A stretch of 40,917 bases of DNA, taken from contig BNXH01000010.1 in the NCBI GenBank assembly GCA_025999435.1, positions 1-40,917 of the forward strand, written 5' to 3'. This DNA is from Bacteroidia bacterium (GTDB lineage: Bacteria > Bacteroidota > Bacteroidia > Bacteroidales > Dysgonomonadaceae). The notes under the pieces were generated by a model that saw only the letters and a program-made list of their open reading frames with translations, ran no database searches and was not told the DNA's origin. Position 1 is the first letter of the stretch. Every line of letters starts with the position of its first letter. The position numbers were made by a program, and so were the translations under genes. Shown here piece by piece: positions 17,196-28,653 of the stretch.

Positions 17196-17238
17196 TAAAA
17201 ACAAACAACCTGTAGACAATCAGTCTTACAGGTTGTTA
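17196..17238 (-). terminator. Terminator of the ROK kinase gene
   Basis: AACAACCTGTA-GAC (17205-17218) pairs with GTC-T-TACAGGTTGTT (17224-17238) with one bulged base and a 5-nt loop. On the minus strand the stem is followed by a T-rich stretch (TGTTTTTAT). It begins about 20 nt after the stop. Confidence 0.85.
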
Positions 17239-17259
17239 GATAAATCTATATAAAACAAA

Positions 17260-18222
17260 TTAATAGTCTTTTACTTCCCAACCTAAAGCACTGGCTCCTA
17301 ATACGGCGGCATCACTTTCTTTAAGTTCAGACATTAATAGTTTTATTTTATTGCGATAGATCGGCAACATATTTTCCTCCATGTGCTTACGTACCGGATC
17401 AAATATTAATTTCCCGGCTTTTGTTAATCCTCCGAATAGTATAATTGCTTCCGGACTGGAGAACGCTACAAAATCAGCAAATGATTCACCCAATATCAGA
17501 CCGGTCATTTCAAAAATATCTTTAGCCATTTTGTCTCCTTTTACGGCTGCATCGTATACATCTTTTGACGTAATATCTGCAGGATCAAGTTCTCTTAGTA
17601 GACTAGGCTCTGTTCTGGTTTCTAAAAATTCTCTGGCTGTACGTGCCACTCCTGTAGCAGAACTGTATGTTTCCAAACAACCTTTTTTCCCGCAACCACA
17701 AAGGCGGCCGTCACGACGAATAGTAGTATGGCCCAATTCTCCGGCAAAACCATCGTGGCCATATACAAGCTGCCCATTTACTACGATTCCACTACCTACA
17801 CCTGTACCGAGAGTGATAACGACAAAGTCTTTCATTCCACGTGCTGCTCCATAAGTCATTTCTCCAATTGCTGCCGCATTTGCGTCATTGGTTAAAGCAA
17901 CAGGGATATTCAACTTGTCAGTAAGCATTTGAGCTAAAGGAATTACTCCTTTCCAAGGTAGATTAGGTGCAAATTCGATGCAACCGGTAAAATAATTACC
18001 GTTTGGTGCACCAACGCCAACCCCCTTTATATTTCCGGTACCACCTACCTGATCGATGATTTCTTGAACTCCGGCAGCAAGGTGAGTTACATAATCATTA
18101 ATTTCCAGATATGTACCCGTTTTTATAGATCCTTGATTTATTATATGTCCACGTTTGTCTACTACGCCAAAAACCGAATTAGTTCCACCAATATCGATTC
18201 CAATAGCATACGGTTTTTCCAT
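17260..18222 (-). CDS. ROK-family sugar kinase (glucokinase-like)
   Basis: A 320-residue ROK kinase, which phosphorylates a hexose such as glucose or N-acetylmannosamine with ATP. The N-terminal phosphate motif is GIDIGGTNSVFGVV. The catalytic Asp is in LTNDANAAAIGEMTYGAARG, and ATP contacts lie in VITLGTGVGSGIVVNG. The ROK signature with its zinc site is GELGHTTIRRDG plus CGCGKKGCLE (one His and three Cys). There is no DNA-binding domain, so it is an enzyme rather than a ROK repressor. A -7 box TATATTTG lies at 18279-18286 (minus). Glucokinase is the likeliest role, but the substrate is not certain. Confidence 0.92.
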   Translation of the reverse strand: MEKPYAIGIDIGGTNSVFGVVDKRGHIINQGSIKTGTYLEINDYVTHLAAGVQEIIDQVGGTGNIKGVGVGAPNGNYFTGCIEFAPNLPWKGVIPLAQMLTDKLNIPVALTNDANAAAIGEMTYGAARGMKDFVVITLGTGVGSGIVVNGQLVYGHDGFAGELGHTTIRRDGRLCGCGKKGCLETYSSATGVARTAREFLETRTEPSLLRELDPADITSKDVYDAAVKGDKMAKDIFEMTGLILGESFADFVAFSSPEAIILFGGLTKAGKLIFDPVRKHMEENMLPIYRNKIKLLMSELKESDAAVLGASALGWEVKDY

Positions 18223-18278
18223 GATTTTTATATATATGTTAATTCAACAATGAAATTATTTCTTAATTAAAATATTTA

Positions 18279-18286
18279 CAAATATA
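18279..18286 (-). promoter_or_regulatory. -7 box for the ROK kinase gene
   Basis: TATATTTG on the minus strand is an exact TAnnTTTG match, 56 nt upstream of the start codon. The -33 region lacks a clean TTTG. Confidence 0.45.
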
Positions 18287-18352
18287 ACTAATTCCAAGTT
18301 AATATTAGCCTTTGTCACAGTGAAATTCCTGTGTTTTTGCATAAGATGACGG

Positions 18353-19447
18353 TCAGGAATGTTTAAAATATGTATCCAAAACATTACTTGCCGCAGCAAA
18401 AGAACTCATCTGGGAATCAAGAACTAACTGTTCGTATTTTTTCAGCTCTTTTTGCACTTCCGGATTATTGTAAAAATTGCTTTTTAACCGTTCATTGATT
18501 GTTTCATGCATCCAGAATTTGGATTGGGCATTGCGTCTGTATTCGAAGTATCCATTTCCCTTAACGAAAGCTATGTATTCATCGATCATTTTCCAAACCT
18601 CATCGATACCTATTTCATAATATCCGGAATAGGTTAGTACTTGGGGAGTCCATCCTGATTCGGGCAGGGGAAACAGGTGAAGTGCATTCTGAAAATGTGA
18701 CTGAGCCAGCCTGGCTTTTTCTATATTATTACCATCAGCTTTATTAATAATAATGCCATCAGCCATTTCCATTATTCCACGTTTTATTCCTTGTAATTCG
18801 TCACCTGTTCCGGCTAACTGTATTAAAAGGAAAAAATCGACCATAGAATGTACTGCTGTCTCTGATTGGCCTACACCAACAGTTTCCACAATAATACGGT
18901 CAAATCCGGCCGCCTCGCATAATATAATGGTTTCCCTTGTTTTACGGGCTACGCCACCTAATGAGCCGGCAGAAGGGGAGGGGCGGATAAATGCATTTTT
19001 TTCCACAGATAGTCTCTCCATTCTTGTTTTATCACCGAGTATACTTCCTTTGGTAACTTCACTGGATGGATCTATTGCTAAAACTGCAAGTTTATTATTA
19101 CCCTTTAGAATATGCATGCCAAAAGCATCTATAGATGTGCTTTTCCCGGCTCCAGGTACACCGGTTATTCCTATACGGATAGAATTACCTGTATAGGGCA
19201 GGCATTTCTCTATCACTTCCTGTCCTATAGCTTGGTGATCTTGCCTGGAACTTTCTATGAGGGTTACAGCTTGTCCCAAAATTGTAATGTTTCCTTTTAG
19301 GATTCCCTCAACATATTCAGAAACCGTATATACCTTTCTTTTGAATTTCTTAAAATTGTTCAAATAAGGATTTACTGTAGGTTGTTCAGATATTCCTTTA
19401 TTTACTCGCAAGCCTTGAAATTGATCGTCATTTTCAATATGTTCCAT
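18353..19447 (-). CDS. meaB: MeaB/ArgK-type G-protein chaperone of methylmalonyl-CoA mutase
   Basis: A 364-residue P-loop GTPase of the MeaB family, which gates cofactor loading and protects adenosylcobalamin-dependent methylmalonyl-CoA mutase. The Walker A is GITGVPGAGKSTSIDAFG (G96-T104). It is followed by the family block AIDPSSEVTKGSILGDKTRM, a switch region IIVETVGVGQSETAV, and the base-recognition motif NKADGNN. The C-terminal dimerisation helices are present. The mutase subunits are not adjacent; in this phylum they support propionate/succinate metabolism. The gene appears monocistronic. Confidence 0.94.
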   Translation of the reverse strand: MEHIENDDQFQGLRVNKGISEQPTVNPYLNNFKKFKRKVYTVSEYVEGILKGNITILGQAVTLIESSRQDHQAIGQEVIEKCLPYTGNSIRIGITGVPGAGKSTSIDAFGMHILKGNNKLAVLAIDPSSEVTKGSILGDKTRMERLSVEKNAFIRPSPSAGSLGGVARKTRETIILCEAAGFDRIIVETVGVGQSETAVHSMVDFFLLIQLAGTGDELQGIKRGIMEMADGIIINKADGNNIEKARLAQSHFQNALHLFPLPESGWTPQVLTYSGYYEIGIDEVWKMIDEYIAFVKGNGYFEYRRNAQSKFWMHETINERLKSNFYNNPEVQKELKKYEQLVLDSQMSSFAAASNVLDTYFKHS

Positions 19448-19597
19448 ATAAATAAAATTTTATGGATAGCATGTTATTCTTTATTTTGTGTAAATATAAT
19501 CAAATAATAGGAGCTTTCTCTTATGGCAAATATTATTTAACAAATACAATATTAAACATAATAGTAATTATGTAACATTATTATAATCAAAGAAAAC

Positions 19598-19636
19598 AAC
19601 AAACGCCTACAAGAGTTTTTCTCATAGGCGTTTGTT
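19598..19636 (-). terminator. Terminator of the gyrA-TPR unit
   Basis: AACAAACGCCTA (19598-19609) and TAGGCGTTTGTT (19625-19636) form a perfect 12-bp stem. An inner GAG/CTC pairing continues the stem. On the minus strand TGTTTTCTTTG follows. It lies 20 nt after the TPR gene stop. Confidence 0.85.
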
Positions 19637-19656
19637 ATATCTATTTACCTGCTTGT

Positions 19657-20931
19657 TTATTCTGCTTCTAATTCTTTTTGAACAGCATCATATTCAGCAT
19701 TTTTATTTACATTCAATAAAGTCAGATTGTAATATACGTTTTGCAGCTTCATTAGAATTTGTCTAACATCGTATTTATCAGCATTTTTTGCTTTTAGCAA
19801 ATCTCTATATTTTTCAAGATATGGTAATGCCTTTTGATAAAGATCTACAGTTTCTTTGTCAAATTTAGCCGATGTAGCTCTATCTGTTGTTTGACTGGCT
19901 TTTTCCTTTGTATCCTGAGCTTGCAATATATATAATACGCCGATTCCCTCCAACGCTTTTTCACAATTAGCGTCAGTCGACACGGCTTGCAAGTAAGCCG
20001 GTTCTGCTTTAGCATAATCTTTTTGTTCGGCAAATAATGAAGCTTTTACGCTCAACAACTCGCATGCATTAGTAGGATCATTTTTGATTGCTTCATCCAG
20101 ATATGACATTGCCTCCTCACTCTTTCCTCGCATAATCAAAACATTGATTAGGTTAAGAGAGAAATACTTGTTTGATGGGAATTTTTGAAGCCCGTCGCGT
20201 AACAAATTTACATAAGCGATGGTATCAGTATTCTTGCATTCTTCTGCTAGAAGTTCATACAAATCGCTTTCTTTATATGTGCTATTCTGAACATATGGTT
20301 CAGCGATGAGTTTTTTCAATAATTGGATAGAACGTGCATCATCTTTCGATTGCATTGCACTAATCACAGCATAATATTTGATTGTTTGAAATGTTGTATC
20401 CTGAGTATTAAAATCAGCTCTGCTATCTTCAAATATTGCTAAAGAAGGCAGTTCCCAGTATCTTTCAAAAAAATCGGCAGCTTTTTTGTAATCTTGTTTC
20501 TCGTTATAGAATATGCCACCATTAATATAGAATCGATGACCATCTCTTAAATTCTTAACGACATCCTTTCTTACTTTGTTTTTAATTTTACCTTTTTCGT
20601 CCGGAAGCTGGCCTAATTCATCAGCCTTGATATAAGGCTCATACATATTATATAATCCTTCATACATTTTTTCTTCGTTACCACCTTTCTGGGTAATTTG
20701 CTTCTGCATTTCCAGGGTCCGCTCATCATCAAAAGCCTTGTATTCGATATCTCCGGCTACTTTCCATGTTTCCGGATCATTCATAGTTTCCGGATTAGTT
20801 AATGCCGGTTTTATCAATGTTCTGGCCTCACTAATATCCTTAGAGGATTTTGCATTTTTTACAGCGCTTTTCTGTGCGAAAGAAAATCCTGCAAATGCAC
20901 ATAAAGCTAATACTAATAAAGTACGTTTCAT
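19657..20931 (-). CDS. Exported tetratricopeptide-repeat protein downstream of gyrA
   Basis: A 424-residue protein with a signal peptide (MKRTLLVLALCAFAGFSFAQ). Its TPR units are clearest in the C-terminal half, for example SEEAMSYLDEAIKNDPTNACELL, KDYAKAEPAYLQAVSTDANC and ALPYLEKYRDLL. The N-terminal half is helical with less regular repeats. It is probably periplasmic and scaffolds protein interactions. The start codon lies 29 nt after the gyrA stop, so the two genes are very likely one transcript, and the pairing recurs in this phylum. No enzymatic domain is present. Confidence 0.9.
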   Translation of the reverse strand: MKRTLLVLALCAFAGFSFAQKSAVKNAKSSKDISEARTLIKPALTNPETMNDPETWKVAGDIEYKAFDDERTLEMQKQITQKGGNEEKMYEGLYNMYEPYIKADELGQLPDEKGKIKNKVRKDVVKNLRDGHRFYINGGIFYNEKQDYKKAADFFERYWELPSLAIFEDSRADFNTQDTTFQTIKYYAVISAMQSKDDARSIQLLKKLIAEPYVQNSTYKESDLYELLAEECKNTDTIAYVNLLRDGLQKFPSNKYFSLNLINVLIMRGKSEEAMSYLDEAIKNDPTNACELLSVKASLFAEQKDYAKAEPAYLQAVSTDANCEKALEGIGVLYILQAQDTKEKASQTTDRATSAKFDKETVDLYQKALPYLEKYRDLLKAKNADKYDVRQILMKLQNVYYNLTLLNVNKNAEYDAVQKELEAE

Positions 20932-20960
20932 AATTATCGATTTAGTTTATATTCAATTGT

Positions 20961-23528
20961 TTAGTCAATACTCTCGATTATTGCATCATTTTCGTTATTT
21001 TCTATTTCATCAACTTCATTATCAGAATCAACCTTACAAATAGAAGCAATTTCATCATTTCTCTTGCCCAGATTGATTAGCTTAACTCCCTGGGTAGCAC
21101 GTCCCATAGTGCGAATATCTGAAACTTTTAGACGAATAGTAATACCAGACTTGTTAATTATCATTAAATCGTTCTCATCTGTAACGCTATTTATAGAAAC
21201 CAGCTTACCTGTTTTGTCAGTTATATTCAGTGTTTTAACTCCTTTACCACCACGACTGGTTATACGATACACAGGAACGATACTTCCATTTTCGTCAATT
21301 ACATCATTGCCTTCTTCATCTTTTTCATTGAGATTCGTGCGTTTTCCGTATCCCTGTTCTGATACAACCATAATGGTTTCATTGTTTTGGGCCTCTTTTG
21401 ACATTGCAAGCATTCCTATAACTTCATCTTGCCCGTCTTCATCGATGCGCATACCGCGTACACCCGTTGCTGTACGTCCCATTTCACGAACATCGGATTC
21501 ATGGAAACGTATGGCTCTACCATTTCTGTTCGCTAATAATATTTCGCTGTCGCCGTCAGTCATAAGTACCTCTATAACCTTATCATCTTCGCGTATTGTT
21601 ATAGCGTTCACTCCGTTTTGACGAGGGCGTGAGTATGCTTCAAGGCTGGTTTTCTTTATAACACCTTGTTTTGTACAGAATATCAGATAATGGCTATTGA
21701 TATAATCTGTATCGCCGAACCCTCTGACACGGATAAATGCCGTTGCTTTATCATCCGATTCAATGTTCAAAAGATTTTGAATTGCCCGTCCTTTCGAGTT
21801 TTTAGTACCCTCCGGAATGTCAAATACGCGCAACCAATAACATTTGCCTTTCTGCGTGAAGAGCAGAATGTAATTGTGCATCGATGCCGGATATATATGT
21901 TCAATAAAATCTTCGTTTCTGGTTTCTGAGCCTTTAGCTCCCACTCCACCTCTATTCTGGGCTCTAAATTCGGTTAAAGGTGTACGCTTGATATATCCCA
22001 GATGTGAGACAGTTATGATCATTTCGTCATTGGCATAGAAATCTTCAGGATTTAATTCTTCTGACGCATAAACAATTTCTGTGCGGCGTTCATCACCATA
22101 TTTATCTCTTACCTCAATCAATTCATCTTTAATAACTTGCATGCGAAGATCTTCGTTAGACAGTATCTCGTTTAAATAAGCTATTAATTTTTGAATTTCT
22201 TCGTATTCGTTATGCAACTTATCTTGTTCAAGTCCTGTAAGCTGACGTAGACGCATTTCTACTATCGCCCGGGATTGTATTTCTGTCAGGTTAAATCTCG
22301 ATATCAAGTTCTCAATAGCTTCTTGTGGCGATTTGGATGCCCTGATTATGGCAATTACTTCGTCTATGTTATCTGAGGCTATAATGAGGCCTTCCAGTAT
22401 ATGGGCGCGTTCCTCTGCTTTACGTAAATCGTATGTAGTACGACGAATAACAACATCAATACGGTGCTCAACAAAAAACGAAATCATGTCTTTTAGATTC
22501 AATGTTTTTGGTCGACCCTTAACTAACGCTATATTGTTAACACTGAAAGACGATTGTAAAGCCGTAAGTTTATATAGTTTGTTTAGAACCACGTTCGCGT
22601 TGGCGTCGCGCTTAATATCGACAACGATACGCATACCCTGACGGTCAGATTCATCATTAACATTGCTGATGCCATCGAGTCTTTTTTCTCCTACAAGGTC
22701 TGCTATATGCTTGATTAGCTCTGCTTTATTTACTAAATATGGAATTTCTGAGATCACTATTTTTTCGTGATTACCTTCCATTTCTATTTCGGCACGACCA
22801 CGCATGATAACACGTCCACGACCGGTTTCAAATGCATCGATAACACCTTGGTATCCATATATAAATCCTCCCGAAGGGAAATCCGGAGCCTTTACATATT
22901 GCATCAGGCCTTGAGTATCAATGTCTTTATTGTCAATGTACGCAATAGTGGCATTGATTGACTCTGTCATATTATGAGGAGCCATATTGGTAGCCATCCC
23001 TACGGCAATACCCGATGCTCCGTTTATCAACAAATTAGGAATGCGTGTAGGAAGGACTGTGGGTTCCTTCAATGTATCGTCGAAGTTTAACTGAAAATCA
23101 ACAGTTTCTTTATCGATATCTTTCAGCATTTCTTCCGCTAAGCGGCTTAGGCGTGCTTCTGTATAACGCATAGCCGCAGGGCTGTCACCATCGACACTAC
23201 CCATATTTCCTTGTCCGTCTACCAACAGATAGCGCATGCTCCATTCCTGTGCCATACGTACCATGGCAAAATATACCGAAGAGTCACCATGAGGGTGATA
23301 CTTACCGAGTACTTCTCCGACAATTCTGGCTGATTTTTTGTGAGGCTTGTTAGATGCATTACCCAGCTCGCTCATTCCGTATAAAATACGACGATGTACA
23401 GGTTTAAAACCGTCTCTTACATCAGGTAAAGCCCTGGAAACTATGACCGACATTGAATAGTCAATGTAGGCAGATTTCATCTCATCCTCAATATTGATTC
23501 TAATAATTCTATCCTCTGCTTCTATCAT
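20961..23528 (-). CDS. gyrA: DNA gyrase subunit A
   Basis: An 855-residue GyrA. It cleaves and rejoins DNA through Y122 ([10 protein letters not shown]) and, with GyrB, introduces negative supercoils. The breakage-reunion domain starts in [20 protein letters not shown] and the residue numbering matches E. coli exactly up to Y122. The quinolone pocket reads [20 protein letters not shown]83 is retained, but E. coli D87 is replaced by F87. The C-terminal pinwheel holds the GyrA box as [10 protein letters not shown], and the protein ends in an acidic tail (about 30 residues). It is read after the secA terminator and leads into the TPR gene. Confidence 0.98.
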   Translation of the reverse strand: MIEAEDRIIRINIEDEMKSAYIDYSMSVIVSRALPDVRDGFKPVHRRILYGMSELGNASNKPHKKSARIVGEVLGKYHPHGDSSVYFAMVRMAQEWSMRYLLVDGQGNMGSVDGDSPAAMRYTEARLSRLAEEMLKDIDKETVDFQLNFDDTLKEPTVLPTRIPNLLINGASGIAVGMATNMAPHNMTESINATIAYIDNKDIDTQGLMQYVKAPDFPSGGFIYGYQGVIDAFETGRGRVIMRGRAEIEMEGNHEKIVISEIPYLVNKAELIKHIADLVGEKRLDGISNVNDESDRQGMRIVVDIKRDANANVVLNKLYKLTALQSSFSVNNIALVKGRPKTLNLKDMISFFVEHRIDVVIRRTTYDLRKAEERAHILEGLIIASDNIDEVIAIIRASKSPQEAIENLISRFNLTEIQSRAIVEMRLRQLTGLEQDKLHNEYEEIQKLIAYLNEILSNEDLRMQVIKDELIEVRDKYGDERRTEIVYASEELNPEDFYANDEMIITVSHLGYIKRTPLTEFRAQNRGGVGAKGSETRNEDFIEHIYPASMHNYILLFTQKGKCYWLRVFDIPEGTKNSKGRAIQNLLNIESDDKATAFIRVRGFGDTDYINSHYLIFCTKQGVIKKTSLEAYSRPRQNGVNAITIREDDKVIEVLMTDGDSEILLANRNGRAIRFHESDVREMGRTATGVRGMRIDEDGQDEVIGMLAMSKEAQNNETIMVVSEQGYGKRTNLNEKDEEGNDVIDENGSIVPVYRITSRGGKGVKTLNITDKTGKLVSINSVTDENDLMIINKSGITIRLKVSDIRTMGRATQGVKLINLGKRNDEIASICKVDSDNEVDEIENNENDAIIESID

Positions 23529-23652
23529 TATTTTAACATAAAATTTTTATTCTCAAATACTTGTGTAAAGCTTTTCAGTTAAGGCCTTTTTTTAAGTTTT
23601 AAAAACATGCTAAGGTATGAATTTTCTTTGTATTAAGAAAATATAATGTCAC

Positions 23653-23688
23653 AAAAAAATGCCCGATAGTTTAGTATCTACCGAGCAT
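23653..23688 (-). terminator. secA terminator
   Basis: On the minus strand ATGCTCGGTA and TATCGGGCAT pair over 10 bp (two G-U) with a 10-nt loop and run into seven T (forward A-run 23653-23659). It separates secA from gyrA. Confidence 0.85.
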
Positions 23689-23713
23689 TTCGTATATCAA
23701 TCAGGCCGTTTAA

Positions 23714-26700
23714 TTATTCATTTCTGCCATGACAGTTCTTATATTTTTTACCGCTTCCGCAGAAACAAGGCTCATTTCTTCCTTGCTTTTTGTCCACTTG
23801 AATTGGAGCCATTCTTGGCTTTTCTTCGCCCGGGCGTTGTCCGGGAGCTTGTCTTCTTTGGCCTGATTCTACTTCATTACGTTCTGTACGATAACGGCTG
23901 TAATCGGTTTTTCGCTCAGGAGCAGCCTGGCGAACTTGCTCCGGTTCGCGTACCGGTATTTGCCCACGCATAAGTATAGTAACAGCCTTGTTATTTATAC
24001 TGTTAAGCATGGATTTAAACAGAGTAAAAGACTCCAGTTTGTAGATCAATAGCGGGTCTTTCTGCTCGTAACTTGCATTTTGTACCGATTGTCGTAAATC
24101 GTCCATTTCGCGAAGATGTTCTTTCCATTCTTCATCTATCGTATGTAGCACAATTGATTTTTCAAAAGACTTGATAATCTCTTTTGATCCCGAATCGTAT
24201 GCATCTTTCAAATTACATGAAATATTATATACACGCTTACCATCTGTAATAGGAATCAGGATATTTTCAAATTTGCTACCTTGCTCTTCATAAACTTGTT
24301 TAATAACAGGATTAGCAATCTCAGCCAAACGATCCATTTTGTGTTTAAAGTTTTGAACAGCAGTCTCATATGTCTTATCCGTCAAATCATCGGGTTTGGA
24401 TGTACGGAATGTTTGTTCATCAAATGGCGCTTCAATAGCCAGTATACGAAGTAAATCTATTTTAAGTCCTTCATAATCCAGATTATCTGCATATTGTTCC
24501 GATAAACTTACTGCAGTATCATAGAACATATTTACAATATCGATGCCGATACGTTCTCCCATAAGGGCATGGCGACGGCGTTTATATACAACTTCACGCT
24601 GAGAATTCATAACGTCGTCATATTCAAGCAAACGTTTACGGATACCGAAGTTATTTTCTTCAACTTTCTTTTGAGCTCGTTCTACTGACTTGCTAAGCAT
24701 GTTGTGCTCCAGCATTTCGCCTTCTTTAAAGCCCATACGGTCCATCATGCCGGCAATACGTTCCGATGCAAACAGACGCATCAAATCATCTTCTAATGAG
24801 ATGTAGAATATCGATGATCCGGGGTCTCCCTGACGGCCGGCACGACCTCTTAACTGACGGTCTACACGACGGGATTCATGTCTTTCGGTACCGATAATCG
24901 CTAAACCTCCGGCTTCTTTTACACTCGGCGCCAGCTTTATGTCTGTACCACGACCCGCCATATTGGTAGCAATGGTAACAGCTCCCGGTTGTCCGGCTTG
25001 TGCCACAACGTCAGCCTCTTTCTGATGTAGTTTCGCATTCAATACATTATGCTTGATCTTGCGCATGGCAAGCATCTTGCTAAGTAACTCTGATATTTCT
25101 ACAGAGGTTGTACCAACAAGTACTGCACGCCCTTGATTTACAAGGTTTTCTATCTCTGATATAACCGCATTGTACTTCTCTCGTTTTGTTTTGTATATGC
25201 GGTCGTTCATATCATTACGTGCAATCGGCCTATTAGTCGGAATTACTACCACATCCAACTTATAGATATTCCACAACTCTCCGGCTTCGGTTTCAGCTGT
25301 ACCGGTCATACCCGAAAGCTTGTGATACATACGGAAATAATTTTGCAAGGTAATGGTGGCAAACGTTTGTGTAGCAGCTTCCACTTTTACACGTTCTTTT
25401 GCTTCTATCGCCTGATGCAAGCCATCTGAATAGCGTCGGCCATCCATAATACGACCGGTTTGTTCGTCTACAATTAGTACCTTGTTATCGATAACAACAT
25501 ACTCATCATCTCTTTCGAACAATGCATAAGCTTTAAGTAGCTGATTTACTGTGTGAACACGTTCAGATTTGATTGAGTAATTTTGCATCAGCTCATCTTT
25601 CTTTTCAGCTTTTCCGCTATCTGTCAGCGACAGGTTTTCAAGTTCGGAAAGCTGTGCGCTAATATCGGGCAATACAAAGAATAAAGGGTCATCCGAATTT
25701 CCTGTCAATAAGTCTATACCCTTGTCAGTGAGCTCTATACTATTGTTCTTTTCATCGATTACGAAATACAGGTCGTCTGTAACAATATGCATGTTACGCA
25801 TTTGCTCCGACATGTAATGTTCTTCGGTTTTCAACATGGACGACTTGATACCCGGTTCGCTCAGGAACTTGATAAGCGGTTTGTTTTTAGGCAATCCTTT
25901 AAATGAACGATACAATAGCAAAGAACCTTCTTCCTGTACTTTCTTATCTTCCGAATTCATTTTCACTCTGGCTTCGGCAAGTAATTTGGTGGCTAATTCG
26001 CGTTGGGCTTTTACCAGTATTTCCACACGAGGGCGGAATTCTTCGAATAATTGTTGTTCTCCACGTGGTACAGGTCCCGAAATAATCAATGGAGTACGGG
26101 CATCGTCTATCAACACGGAGTCCACCTCATCGACAATTGCAAAATTGTGTTTGCGTTGTACCAGATCCGATGGATTTACAGCCATATTGTCACGTAGATA
26201 ATCGAATCCGAATTCATTGTTTGTCCCAAATGTAATATCGGCCTGATAGGCTTGGCGCCGTCCTTCCGAGTTTGGCTGATGCTTGTCTATACAATCGACG
26301 GATAACCCATTGAACATATAGATTGGTCCCATCCACTCAGAGTCACGTTTTGCCAGGTAATCATTTACAGTTACCACATGCACTCCATTTCCGGTTAAAG
26401 CATTCAAAAAGACAGGCAAAGTACCTACGAGTGTTTTACCTTCCCCTGTGGCCATTTCAGCGATTTTTCCTTTATGAAGTACAACTCCGCCAAATAACTG
26501 CACATCGTAATGTATCATGTCCCATATGATTTCATTACCTCCGGCAATCCAGTGGTTCTTGTAGATAGCTTTGTCGCCTTCGATGTGTACGAAGTCTTTC
26601 GTTTCTGCCAATTCTCTATCAAAGTCTGTCGCAGTAACTTCTATTTCTTCATTTTGTGTAAAACGGCGCGCTGTATCTTTGACAATAGAGAAAACTTCCG

Positions 26701-27022
26701 GTAGCACTTGCTCCAAAATCTCTTCATATTTGTCTGTTACCTGTTTCTCCAGCTTATCTACTTCAGCCCACACATCTTCGCGTTGATCTATTTCCAATGT
26801 TTCCACTTTGGCTTTTAGCTCAGCTATCTGATTCTTTTCCTGGGCAACATAATCCTGAATGCGCTGCTTTATTTCTATCGTTTTTGCACGCAATTCATCG
26901 TGCGACATGTGTTCAATATCAGAATATACGGCTTTTATTTTGTCTACAAAAGGATTGATTTCTTTCAAATCCCGTTGAGATTTATTTCCGAATAATGATG
27001 TTAAAATATCTGCGAATCCCAT
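23714..27022 (-). CDS. secA: Preprotein translocase ATPase SecA
   Basis: A 1102-residue SecA motor that drives unfolded preproteins through SecYEG. Walker A is [17 protein letters not shown] (about 189-205) and the DEAD-type Walker B is [13 protein letters not shown] (about 296-307). Later come [30 protein letters not shown] and [16 protein letters not shown]. The protein ends in a Gln/Arg/Pro-rich linker and a SEC-C zinc motif ([16 protein letters not shown]). It is longer than E. coli SecA (901), with a coiled insertion around 60-110, as usual for Bacteroidota. The frame continues upstream to 27208, but [12 protein letters not shown] is the natural start; the extension overlaps the upstream gene. 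Confidence 0.97.
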   Translation of the reverse strand: MGFADILTSLFGNKSQRDLKEINPFVDKIKAVYSDIEHMSHDELRAKTIEIKQRIQDYVAQEKNQIAELKAKVETLEIDQREDVWAEVDKLEKQVTDKYEEILEQVLPEVFSIVKDTARRFTQNEEIEVTATDFDRELAETKDFVHIEGDKAIYKNHWIAGGNEIIWDMIHYDVQLFGGVVLHKGKIAEMATGEGKTLVGTLPVFLNALTGNGVHVVTVNDYLAKRDSEWMGPIYMFNGLSVDCIDKHQPNSEGRRQAYQADITFGTNNEFGFDYLRDNMAVNPSDLVQRKHNFAIVDEVDSVLIDDARTPLIISGPVPRGEQQLFEEFRPRVEILVKAQRELATKLLAEARVKMNSEDKKVQEEGSLLLYRSFKGLPKNKPLIKFLSEPGIKSSMLKTEEHYMSEQMRNMHIVTDDLYFVIDEKNNSIELTDKGIDLLTGNSDDPLFFVLPDISAQLSELENLSLTDSGKAEKKDELMQNYSIKSERVHTVNQLLKAYALFERDDEYVVIDNKVLIVDEQTGRIMDGRRYSDGLHQAIEAKERVKVEAATQTFATITLQNYFRMYHKLSGMTGTAETEAGELWNIYKLDVVVIPTNRPIARNDMNDRIYKTKREKYNAVISEIENLVNQGRAVLVGTTSVEISELLSKMLAMRKIKHNVLNAKLHQKEADVVAQAGQPGAVTIATNMAGRGTDIKLAPSVKEAGGLAIIGTERHESRRVDRQLRGRAGRQGDPGSSIFYISLEDDLMRLFASERIAGMMDRMGFKEGEMLEHNMLSKSVERAQKKVEENNFGIRKRLLEYDDVMNSQREVVYKRRRHALMGERIGIDIVNMFYDTAVSLSEQYADNLDYEGLKIDLLRILAIEAPFDEQTFRTSKPDDLTDKTYETAVQNFKHKMDRLAEIANPVIKQVYEEQGSKFENILIPITDGKRVYNISCNLKDAYDSGSKEIIKSFEKSIVLHTIDEEWKEHLREMDDLRQSVQNASYEQKDPLLIYKLESFTLFKSMLNSINNKAVTILMRGQIPVREPEQVRQAAPERKTDYSRYRTERNEVESGQRRQAPGQRPGEEKPRMAPIQVDKKQGRNEPCFCGSGKKYKNCHGRNE

Positions 27023-27057
27023 ATATTTAGTTGTTTTATTTTTTATTAATTGTTGTT

Positions 27058-28653
27058 TTAAAGTAATTCCGATAATGGTTGTTCTTTTGCAGCATTCGGA
27101 GACCGGATACGCATAATATAAGATATTGTAGGCGCTATTTCTGTAGCCTTTATAGTTCTTTTTACCTTTGCCGGTTTTATGTTGTTCCCAAAAAATATGA
27201 CAGGGCATACAACAGCATTGTTTCGTACCTGTTTTTCTTTGAACGAAGCATCCTGTTCATTTACAACTTTATATCCTGGCTGAAGCTCTACAAAAAGGTC
27301 GCCGGTTGTTTCCCGTGTATATCCGTTTTTGTAATATTCCATTACAGGATTCCACTGTCCATGCTGTATTTGGAAAGAAGTGTAAACTTCTTGTACTCCT
27401 GAAAATTCCGATACAAATTCAGCCGCTTTGTCCTGTATTTCCTGTAAGGATATGTTTTTATCTTTAATCAGTTTTCGATTCAGGTATATCTGCCCATTGT
27501 AAAACTTATCTACCCACTGGTTATCTCTGCCATATATAGCCATAAGGTACATATTGAGAAGGGCTTCACAACGGTTGATATGGAATTTGTTTTCCGGTGG
27601 GTTATTGCCGGCTTCATTCTTATAATCTGATTCTGCAAAATCATAATATCCCGTCGATGTGATAAATACCAAAGTATTCTTTAACCCGACTGTCCGGTCT
27701 ATTTCATTAAGCAGTTTTTCTATTTCTCTATCCAGCCTGATATATATATCCTGTATTTCGACAGAATAATCCGAAACATTCGGATAGTTGCCTGCATAGA
27801 ATGTTAGAGACAAAAAGTCAGGACTTATGCGTTTTCCCAATTCGGCTTTAGACAATAATGTCATAGCTGAATTTCTGATATTTTCATTAACGGCCGGCAT
27901 TTTCTTGGCCAGGATATAGGTTTCTTTGTTATTACCGGTTCCATGAGTAAAAATCCGTTTATCTCCCGGTATAAAAGGGAAAGCTTTGTATTCTGTGGCG
28001 CTAAGCAGCGGAGACCAATACATTGTCCACGCTTTTGTTGAAAAGTCGGAGCCACTCCTGTTATCCTGATCTACAGACCAATAAAAGTTTTTATAGAATG
28101 TGGTCGAAGCCCATTTGCCGGTATAGTCATCTACCCAAAAAGCCGAATTTCCTTTTTGTCCGGCTGTAATCAAAGCCTGATTAGTTTGTGGCGCAAATGA
28201 GTAAACATCAGAATTGCCGGAAGATGATATTTTCAACTCATCAGTAATTGTAGATGTTTTTAAAGCCAAAGGCGAGACTTTATCTTGTGTGTAATTTCCC
28301 AGAAATGCGGGATCGGAAAACGATGATACTATTTGTTGCGTAGATGCCAGATATTTCTTATTTCCAACAATTCCATGATAAAATGGCATAGCCCCGGTGT
28401 ATATTGTCGCTATAGCCGATGCATCGTCCAGATAGGGAAAATCGAATTTTATATTTTGATAAACTAATCCTCCACTGAGTAAGCGTTTAAAGCCTCCTTC
28501 GGAAAAAGTGCTTTGGAATAGCTCAAGGTAATCGCCTCGCAGCTGATCAATAGTAATGCCAATCACCAACTTTGGAGTTTCGTGTACAGGTGTTTGCGCC
28601 TGAACTGAGGTGATGGTTAATACTGCTACTAATGAGGTAATTATTCTTATCAT
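27058..28653 (-). CDS. Exported alkaline-phosphatase-fold protein, probably catalytically degenerate
   Basis: A 531-residue protein with a signal peptide (residues 1-20, ending VQAQ). The fold is that of the PafA/type I phosphodiesterase branch of the alkaline phosphatase superfamily: [16 protein letters not shown] (D36), [38 protein letters not shown] and [10 protein letters not shown]. Key catalytic positions appear changed. The nucleophile Thr/Ser slot is D77, the metal-binding DH of 'TADHG' reads TSTGY (332-336), the GHxxG segment near 295 is missing, and the His before the last motif is V482. Only D36 and possibly D295 remain. It overlaps the lnb start codon region by ATGA and precedes secA by 35 nt. 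The fold is fairly sure; inactivity is inferred. Confidence 0.8.
   Translation of the reverse strand: MIRIITSLVAVLTITSVQAQTPVHETPKLVIGITIDQLRGDYLELFQSTFSEGGFKRLLSGGLVYQNIKFDFPYLDDASAIATIYTGAMPFYHGIVGNKKYLASTQQIVSSFSDPAFLGNYTQDKVSPLALKTSTITDELKISSSGNSDVYSFAPQTNQALITAGQKGNSAFWVDDYTGKWASTTFYKNFYWSVDQDNRSGSDFSTKAWTMYWSPLLSATEYKAFPFIPGDKRIFTHGTGNNKETYILAKKMPAVNENIRNSAMTLLSKAELGKRISPDFLSLTFYAGNYPNVSDYSVEIQDIYIRLDREIEKLLNEIDRTVGLKNTLVFITSTGYYDFAESDYKNEAGNNPPENKFHINRCEALLNMYLMAIYGRDNQWVDKFYNGQIYLNRKLIKDKNISLQEIQDKAAEFVSEFSGVQEVYTSFQIQHGQWNPVMEYYKNGYTRETTGDLFVELQPGYKVVNEQDASFKEKQVRNNAVVCPVIFFGNNIKPAKVKRTIKATEIAPTISYIMRIRSPNAAKEQPLSELL

Noticed and set aside
27023..27208. 62-residue N-terminal extension of SecA
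   Set aside because: It overlaps the upstream gene, and [12 protein letters not shown] is a typical SecA start.
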